Positions 40,218 through 48,525 of a stretch of 48,525 nt of DNA are shown one piece after another. This DNA comes from Microcaldota archaeon (GTDB lineage: Archaea; Micrarchaeota; Micrarchaeia; Burarchaeales; Fermentimicrarchaeaceae), in the NCBI GenBank assembly GCA_026396385.1, contig JAPLWV010000012.1:1-48525 (forward strand), read 5' to 3'. Position 1 is the stretch's first letter, and each line of letters opens with the position of its first letter. The notes beneath the pieces were generated by a model. The model made no database searches, was not told where the DNA came from, and saw only the letters and a program-made list of their open reading frames with translations. A program made the translations under genes and the position numbers.

Positions 40218-40820
40218 TTACCTGGCGCTCCTAGCCATTCTCTCAGTCTCATCCCTCTTCTTTATTGCATAGCTGTTCTGGTCGTTCTTTGCAGCAAGGG
40301 TAATTTCATCCGAAAGCGCCTGCGCGAGGGTCTTCTTCTTATCAAAAGCACCCATGATTGCAGCCAGGCTGAGGTTCCTCAGCGCCATGTCTAGCCTCCT
40401 GCTGGCTGAAACATCAACCGCAACCTGATAGGAGACACCTCCATACTGCACCCTTGTAGTATCCTCCCTTGGGGCAGTGTTCTGGATGGCATCAACAAGA
40501 ACCTGCACGGGGTTGAATTTGGTCGCCTTTGCTATTGAGTCGAAAGCCTCCTCCACAATTTTCATTGCCTTGAACTTCTTGCCCTGCAGCCTTCCGTGGG
40601 TCCTTATAACTTTGCCTGATGTTTTCTCACCAGTGCCTCCCCTCATGAGCTTGTTCACCAGCCTCTCCACAACATTCACCTTCATCTTCCCGAACTGCTT
40701 GTCCCCGTGCCTGCCGTGGGAGTGCGGTATTGAAACTGGAGTCAGATCAAGATACTTGCTGAGGCTTGGGTCAATGACCTTAACCTCTGATGTATCATAT
40801 TTTCCGAAAATCTTTTCCAT
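40218..40820 (-). CDS. rps7: 30S ribosomal protein uS7
   Basis: Head protein of the small subunit that contacts the E-site tRNA. Archaeal-type S7 of 200 residues: LTPVSIPHSHGRHGDKQFGKMKVNVVERLVNKLMRGG, FNPVQVLVDAIQNTAPREDTTRVQYGGVSYQVAVDVSASRRLDMALRNL. It sits in the conserved order rps12-rps7-fusA, six bases after rps12. Confidence 0.97.
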   Translation of the reverse strand: MEKIFGKYDTSEVKVIDPSLSKYLDLTPVSIPHSHGRHGDKQFGKMKVNVVERLVNKLMRGGTGEKTSGKVIRTHGRLQGKKFKAMKIVEEAFDSIAKATKFNPVQVLVDAIQNTAPREDTTRVQYGGVSYQVAVDVSASRRLDMALRNLSLAAIMGAFDKKKTLAQALSDEITLAAKNDQNSYAIKKRDETERMARSAR

Positions 40821-40825
40821 TGAAA

Positions 40826-41254
40826 CTACCTCTTTGGCTTCTCCCTCTTTCCAACTCTCACGTCTTCAAGCGGTACGCCGTTTACGGCAACTACTTTATG
40901 CCTCACTCCAGGTATGGAACCCATCTGCCCCCTCTGGGAGCCTCCAAGTCCCTCCACTGTTACCTCATCGTGCTCATCTATGAAGCTTATTGCACCGTCT
41001 TTTGGAGCGAAAGCAGTGATTACCTTGCCGCTCCTTATGAGCTGAACTTTCACGCATTTTATAAGACCGGAGTGAGGCTGCTTCTGCTCAAGAGCCTTCT
41101 TTTCCAAAACAATTCCCTTGGCCTGGGGAGAACCTTCAAGTGGGTCGAACTTATCCTTAAGCCTAAGCTTTTTCCTCTTCCAGGATTTTTTCAACCATCT
41201 CATCTTCTTTCTTCTCCTCTGCATATCCCTTCCTGCAAATTCTCCTAGTCCCAT
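40826..41254 (-). CDS. rps12: 30S ribosomal protein uS12 with altered PNSA motif
   Basis: Decoding-centre protein, 142 residues. Most of the archaeal S12 pattern is intact: [24 protein letters not shown]-like [27 protein letters not shown], and [16 protein letters not shown]. However the loop that normally reads KQPNSAIRKC reads [10 protein letters not shown]: the near-universal Asn is His, Ala is Gly and Arg is Ile. The codons (CCT CAC TCC GGT CTT ATA AAA) are clear and the frame is unbroken. This loop touches A-site decoding bases, so the change is notable. Confidence 0.96.
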   Translation of the reverse strand: MGLGEFAGRDMQRRRKKMRWLKKSWKRKKLRLKDKFDPLEGSPQAKGIVLEKKALEQKQPHSGLIKCVKVQLIRSGKVITAFAPKDGAISFIDEHDEVTVEGLGGSQRGQMGSIPGVRHKVVAVNGVPLEDVRVGKREKPKR

Positions 41255-41263
41255 ACAAGCACC

Positions 41264-41680
41264 TTAGATCAATTTTAAATCCATGTTGAAGTATCTCTGC
41301 ATCAGCATCCTTGCCAGCTTGACTCTCTCACCATTCCTCCCAATTGCGGCACCCCTGTCACGGGGGTCAACGGTCACATAGGCAACCTTGCCGCCATCTG
41401 CTTCCTCAATTTTGAGGTTTTTTATTTCGATGCTGGAGAATATATTCCTTACGAATCTCTCCGGGTCATCCGCATGCTCAACAACGTCAACCTTTCTCTT
41501 GAAAGCATCCTTGACGCGCATTATTGCGCTTCCGCCCTTCCCAATTGCCCTTCCGAGCTCACCTTCGCTCACGACGAAAACTGCACTGTCTTTGCTTATC
41601 ACGCAGTCCCTCACCGATGCGCCAGTAAGTTGCTGGAAGAGCGAGATGCATTTTATGTCGTCATTGTTCAACTTTACCAA
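41264..41680 (-). CDS. nusA: NusA-like transcription factor (archaeal, KH only)
   Basis: A 138-residue protein consisting of two KH domains, without the N-terminal and S1 domains of bacterial NusA. Typical lines: FVVSEGELGRAIGKGGSAIMRVKDAF (first GxxG as GKGG) and VTVDPRDRGAAIGRNGERVKLARMLM (second GxxG as GRNG). The position between rpl30e and rps12 is the standard archaeal one. RNA binding is expected; its exact role in archaeal transcription is less certain. Confidence 0.95.
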   Translation of the reverse strand: MVKLNNDDIKCISLFQQLTGASVRDCVISKDSAVFVVSEGELGRAIGKGGSAIMRVKDAFKRKVDVVEHADDPERFVRNIFSSIEIKNLKIEEADGGKVAYVTVDPRDRGAAIGRNGERVKLARMLMQRYFNMDLKLI

Positions 41681-41684
41681 GCAA

Positions 41685-41984
41685 TCACTTCACGAGCTCT
41701 AGTACGTTTGAGTTTCCGGGGTCATGTATGCTCAATGCAGAAATCGGGAATGGCTTTCCGCATAAGGAGCCTAACTCCAGAGAAGTCTCGCTGGACATAT
41801 AGACAGCCGTTTTGGACAACTTAGAATAATATGTAATATCTTCTTTAAATTTCTTTGGGCAATTGCTTGAGATAATTATCAGTCTTGCCTCTCCGCTTGA
41901 AGCGAGGCGCAGGGCGCTCTTCACTCCGAAATCCACTTTTCCTGTATCCACGGCCATTCTTATTGCTTTATCTATACCCGCCAT
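41685..41984 (-). CDS. rpl30e: 50S ribosomal protein eL30 (L30e)
   Basis: A 99-residue kink-turn-binding-type ribosomal protein: IDKAIRMAVDTGKVDFGVKSALRLASSGEARLIIISSNCP, then YSKLSKTAVYMSSETSLELGSLCGKPFPISALSI. The ORF track begins six codons upstream, inside rpoA2. ATG at 41984 gives the family start (MAGIDKAIRM) and follows AAGTGATC. It sits between rpoA2 and nusA as in most euryarchaea. Confidence 0.95.
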   Translation of the reverse strand: MAGIDKAIRMAVDTGKVDFGVKSALRLASSGEARLIIISSNCPKKFKEDITYYSKLSKTAVYMSSETSLELGSLCGKPFPISALSIHDPGNSNVLELVK

Positions 41985-41988
41985 CTGA

Positions 41989-45538
<3,550 letters not shown>

Positions 45539-45542
45539 CCTA

Positions 45543-47390
45543 TCACGCCTTGTCTTTCAGAATAATTCTTGGGAACACCCCAATTGCCTTTATCTCGTCC
45601 AACAGAAGCTTGAATGCATAGCTTATCTCGATTGCATAGAGTTCATTTGATTCCGAGCACAGGGGGCAGTAGCTCTTGTTCCTTATGTAATCTGTGACTG
45701 CAACAGAGCCGCATTTGGCGCATACGAGCTCGGTGGTCTTGTCAGACTCCTCTAGCATCCTCTCCTTGAGAAGCATGCTTGCTCCATGGCCTATGAGGCA
45801 GTCTCTTTCCATCTCGCCAAACCTTAGACCGCCCTCCCTTGCCCTTCCCTCAGTCGGCTGGTGGGTGAGAAGCTGGACAGGTCCTCTGCTCCTCACATGC
45901 ATCTTGTTTGAAACCAGATGATGCAGCTTCTGGTAGTAAACAACTCCGATGAATATCTCCGCGTTTATCGCCTCTCCGCTTATTCCATCATAAAGCCTCT
46001 CCTCTCCGTTCTTCTTGAAGCCGTAGTTCTCAAGTATTTTTGAGAAGCTTTCCTCCTTGTCTCCGTTGAATGCCGTCGCATCCATTGTTTTTCCATTCAT
46101 GCAGGCAGCCTTTCCTCCTAGCATCTCTAGTATGTGGCCTGCAGTCATCCTTGATGGAATTGCGTGTGGGTTTATTATTAAATCGGGAACTACTCCCTGC
46201 TCGCTGAATGGCATATCTTCTTGGTTTGCCAGCAGGCCTATAACCCCCTTCTGCCCATGCCTTGAAGCGAACTTGTCTCCGGGCTCAGGCACTTTCACGC
46301 TTCTTACCTTAACCTTGACGAGCTTATTTCCTGATGGACTTTCGGTAAGCAGGATCGAATCAACAAAACCCTCCTCGCCCTCTTTCACAACCGCGGAGTT
46401 CTCCCTCTTCTTCTCCTCGGCAATGCCAAATCCGCTGACCTCCTCCAAGAATCTTGGTGGTGAAGTTTTTCCGACGAGCACGTCCCTTGCTTTCACTTCT
46501 GCCTCTGGGAATATTATGCCATCCTCTCCAAGCTTGGAGTACATGGCTTCCTCCCTGTAGCCTGCAACCGTAGGCTGGGGAATCTCGAACTTGTCCTTCT
46601 GACCTCCGGGGTATCTCCTCTCCTCCGTCTCATAAGTCTTGTAGAAGGCAGACCTCGCCAGAGCCCTGTCGACTGAATTCCTGTTCATCACAACCCCGTC
46701 TCCCATATTGTATCCGTAGTAAGTGGCAACTGCAACTACGAAGTTCTGGCCGGCTGGTCTTTTTGAGAATTTAAGGGTTCTGTAAGGCCTTGACTGAACA
46801 AGCGGTGCCTGTGGGTAGTACATGATGTGCGCCCTTGAATCCATCCTCAGGTTGAAATTGCTCGCATAGAGACCAAGGGACTGCTTGCTCATTGCACAAG
46901 CCATTGTAATCCTTGGTGATGAATTGTATTCCGGGAAGGGCAACTGGGCAACGGTAACTCCAACTATCGAAACAGGGTCTATCTCAAGGTGGGTGTGCTC
47001 CTCGGTGAGCTCCTCCTCTCTTGTAGCAACATAGGCATTCTCCTCTTCCTCTGCATCCAGGTATTCTATAATGCCGTTGCTCACAAAGTATTCCCAGGTG
47101 ACCTCCTTCTTCCCCAGCTTTTCAACTATTTCCGACGTGAGCTTGCTCTTTCCATTCTCAACAATAATATAGGGCCTTCTTGCCCTTCCGCTGTCCGTGT
47201 TTATGTAGAGTGATTTTTCCCTCGGGAAGTGGGCGAAGTTGACCTGCTTGTTTATTATGCCAGTCCTCCTCTTCTCCCGGAGCGAGTCCACTAGTTTGCC
47301 ACCATTCTCATGAAATCCAAGAAGTCTACCATTCAGGTATACGGCAGTCTTATGCTTCGTTTTTTCCATATAATCACTCAATTTTGACAT
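45543..47390 (-). CDS. rpoB1: DNA-directed RNA polymerase subunit B'
   Basis: C-terminal half of the second-largest RNAP subunit, 615 residues. Key segments are YPQAPLVQSRPYRTL, GYNMGDGVVMNRNSVDRALARS, the active-site GDKFASRHGQKGVIG, PDLIINPHAIPSRMTAGHILEMLGGK, HHLVSNKMHVRSRGPVQLLTHQPTEGRAREGGLRFGEMERDCLIGHGAS, and the zinc site CAKCGSVA...CPLC. Its start overlaps the end of rpoB2 by 17 bp, so translation is coupled. Confidence 0.98.
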   Translation of the reverse strand: MSKLSDYMEKTKHKTAVYLNGRLLGFHENGGKLVDSLREKRRTGIINKQVNFAHFPREKSLYINTDSGRARRPYIIVENGKSKLTSEIVEKLGKKEVTWEYFVSNGIIEYLDAEEEENAYVATREEELTEEHTHLEIDPVSIVGVTVAQLPFPEYNSSPRITMACAMSKQSLGLYASNFNLRMDSRAHIMYYPQAPLVQSRPYRTLKFSKRPAGQNFVVAVATYYGYNMGDGVVMNRNSVDRALARSAFYKTYETEERRYPGGQKDKFEIPQPTVAGYREEAMYSKLGEDGIIFPEAEVKARDVLVGKTSPPRFLEEVSGFGIAEEKKRENSAVVKEGEEGFVDSILLTESPSGNKLVKVKVRSVKVPEPGDKFASRHGQKGVIGLLANQEDMPFSEQGVVPDLIINPHAIPSRMTAGHILEMLGGKAACMNGKTMDATAFNGDKEESFSKILENYGFKKNGEERLYDGISGEAINAEIFIGVVYYQKLHHLVSNKMHVRSRGPVQLLTHQPTEGRAREGGLRFGEMERDCLIGHGASMLLKERMLEESDKTTELVCAKCGSVAVTDYIRNKSYCPLCSESNELYAIEISYAFKLLLDEIKAIGVFPRIILKDKA

Positions 47391-48525
47391 TCATCTTCTT
47401 CAGCAGACCCTCGATTGTGGCTTCGTTTTCACCTGTCGATATGTCGCAGAGTAGAGACATGTTCTTCACAAGTGCGCATGAGGGGCCTTCAGGTGATTCG
47501 TTAGGGCAGAGCTTGCCCCAGTGCGTCCCGTGAAGGTCTCTTGCCTTGAAGTGCGGGTGCCTCCTGCTGAGTGGTGAAATTATTCTCCTAAGATGTGAAA
47601 CAGTTGAGAGATAGTTGGTTCTGTCAAGCAACTGCGAAACTCCCGTCTGCCCAGCGATCCAGTTGCCTGTCGCCATTGAGTACCTTATCCTCTCAGTAAG
47701 CGCATCGGGCCTCACAAGAGTCTGTATGACCAGCTTTCTGCCCCTTGCAGATGCTCTCTCAACCTGATAGGCGATATCTTTTATCAGGAACTGGAAGGCA
47801 TACCTGAAGAGCTCCTCCATCAAATTTCCAGCGAGCTTTATCCTCTTGTTCGCATAATGGTCCTTGTCATCAGATGCTGTATTTCCGCATGCGACTTCTA
47901 TTGCCTTCTCAGTCATCTTGCAGAGGTAGTATGCTTTCGCAATCCTCATGCTCGGCTCCACACTGATGTGCGGCAGGAGGTAGTTGTCAAGCAGTATCTC
48001 AGCCCTCTTGAGCTGGTACACCTTAGCCTGCCCGACAGCAGCTTTCTTTCCAATTGCCTCAAGTGCATTCTGGGTTCCTGTAGTCTGATCAACTTCCATA
48101 TTGAGCAGCATGTCATTCTGCACTTCAAGTTCGTCGCTGAATGAGTTGAGTATCTCCTGATTCGGATGCAGACCAAGCGCTCTCAGCACAGTTATCAGGT
48201 TCAAATCCTTTGGCGCTGCTGGGAAGACCACTGAAAGCTCCCCATTGGTGCTCCTCTCCACAACGCACCTTGCCCTGAAGCCAAATCTTGTAGAGAAAAC
48301 TTTTGAAGTAATGAGCGCTCCATCCTTCTCCTTTGAAACCATTATCCTGTTTGGAGCCAAATCTTCTATGCTGACGAGCACCCTCTCGCTTCCGTTTATT
48401 ATGAAGTAACCGCCTGGGTCTTGCGGGTCCTCCCCTGCTTCAATCAACTCGTCCTCAGTCATGTTGTCCAGATGGCACAGCTTTGATTTAAGCATCACAG
48501 GAAGTTCCCCGATGAATACCTCCTG
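47374..48525 (-). CDS. rpoB2: DNA-directed RNA polymerase subunit B'' (partial, 5' end beyond the window)
   Basis: The frame is open through the window edge: residues read QEVFIGELPVMLKSKLCHL before the track's nominal GTG start at 48498, so that start is not real. Visible motifs are LIEAGEDPQDPGGYFIINGSERVLVS, RYSMATGNWIAGQTGVSQLLDRTNYLSTVSHLRRI and RDLHGTHWGKLCPNESPEGPSCALVKNMSL (rif-pocket region). It ends 17 bp inside rpoB1. The split B''/B' arrangement is usual in several euryarchaeal groups. Confidence 0.97.
   Translation of the reverse strand, partial: QEVFIGELPVMLKSKLCHLDNMTEDELIEAGEDPQDPGGYFIINGSERVLVSIEDLAPNRIMVSKEKDGALITSKVFSTRFGFRARCVVERSTNGELSVVFPAAPKDLNLITVLRALGLHPNQEILNSFSDELEVQNDMLLNMEVDQTTGTQNALEAIGKKAAVGQAKVYQLKRAEILLDNYLLPHISVEPSMRIAKAYYLCKMTEKAIEVACGNTASDDKDHYANKRIKLAGNLMEELFRYAFQFLIKDIAYQVERASARGRKLVIQTLVRPDALTERIRYSMATGNWIAGQTGVSQLLDRTNYLSTVSHLRRIISPLSRRHPHFKARDLHGTHWGKLCPNESPEGPSCALVKNMSLLCDISTGENEATIEGLLKKMNVKIE

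Noticed and set aside
47374-48498. rpoB2 start at 48498 as given in the ORF track
   Set aside because: The frame continues upstream to the window edge with B''-like sequence; the GTG there encodes an internal Val.

Overview
The window is a gene-dense stretch of an archaeal chromosome. The evidence is a set of archaeal informational genes: RNA polymerase split into B'', B', A' and A'', L30e, a short archaeal NusA, S12, S7, EF-2, eS1 (S3Ae), S15, L40e, alpha-NAC, the beta-CASP nuclease aCPSF1, a proteasome beta subunit, archaeal valyl-tRNA synthetase and pyruvoyl-dependent arginine decarboxylase. Type III (archaeal) prepilin signal peptides, TATA boxes placed for leaderless or short-leader transcripts, and four tRNA genes without encoded CCA agree. 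A homocysteine gene trio used for sulfide assimilation points to an anaerobe. The lineage cannot be fixed from sequence alone; a euryarchaeal or DPANN-like (for example Diapherotrites/Micrarchaeota-type) archaeon is my best guess.

Layout. 1-4.2 kb: a partial leftward ORF, a divergent promoter with three direct repeats, an orphan coiled-coil/winged-helix protein, then a leftward cluster rdgB-rps15-rps3ae-nac-eno. 4.3-7.4 kb: metallo-hydrolase and valS, leftward. 7.5-10.2 kb: rightward homocysteine trio (DUF39-CBS, NIL-ferredoxin, UPF0280). 10.2-14 kb: tRNA-His, an HxlR-type regulator behind tandem 12-bp repeats, then leftward aCPSF1, psmB and an FKBP isomerase. 14-18.4 kb: an exported protein of unknown function, a small membrane protein, acylphosphatase, and a tdh-kbl threonine-degradation operon. 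18.4-23.2 kb: an HExxH protein, a TPR-AAA ATPase, a flippase-like membrane protein, a TadC/FlaJ-like platform protein and a membrane-anchored coiled coil. 23.2-26.6 kb: a leftward seven-gene pilin/pseudopilin operon. 26.6-28.7 kb: thyX, tRNA-Leu, an acetyltransferase, L40e (too short for the ORF track), a probable decayed tnpB 3' end, and tRNA-Thr. 28.7-38 kb: glmS, pdxS-pdxT, a small winged-helix protein, a COG2509 flavoprotein, tRNA-Pro, a cysteine desulfurase with a thioredoxin-like membrane protein, an acetyltransferase, a VIT/CCC1-like transporter and pdaD. 38-48.5 kb: the leftward RNAP-ribosomal operon rpoB''-rpoB'-rpoA'-rpoA''-rpl30e-nusA-rps12-rps7-fusA, entering from beyond the right edge.

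The points most worth following are: the pseudopilin operon with a platform protein but no secretion ATPase in the window; the TPR-AAA ATPase next to an HExxH protein; altered conserved parts of core proteins (S12 PHSG in place of PNSA, an A'' lacking its usual N-terminal helical segment, a PdxS with an internal deletion); and the relic transposon end. No CRISPR array, rRNA or intact transposon was found.
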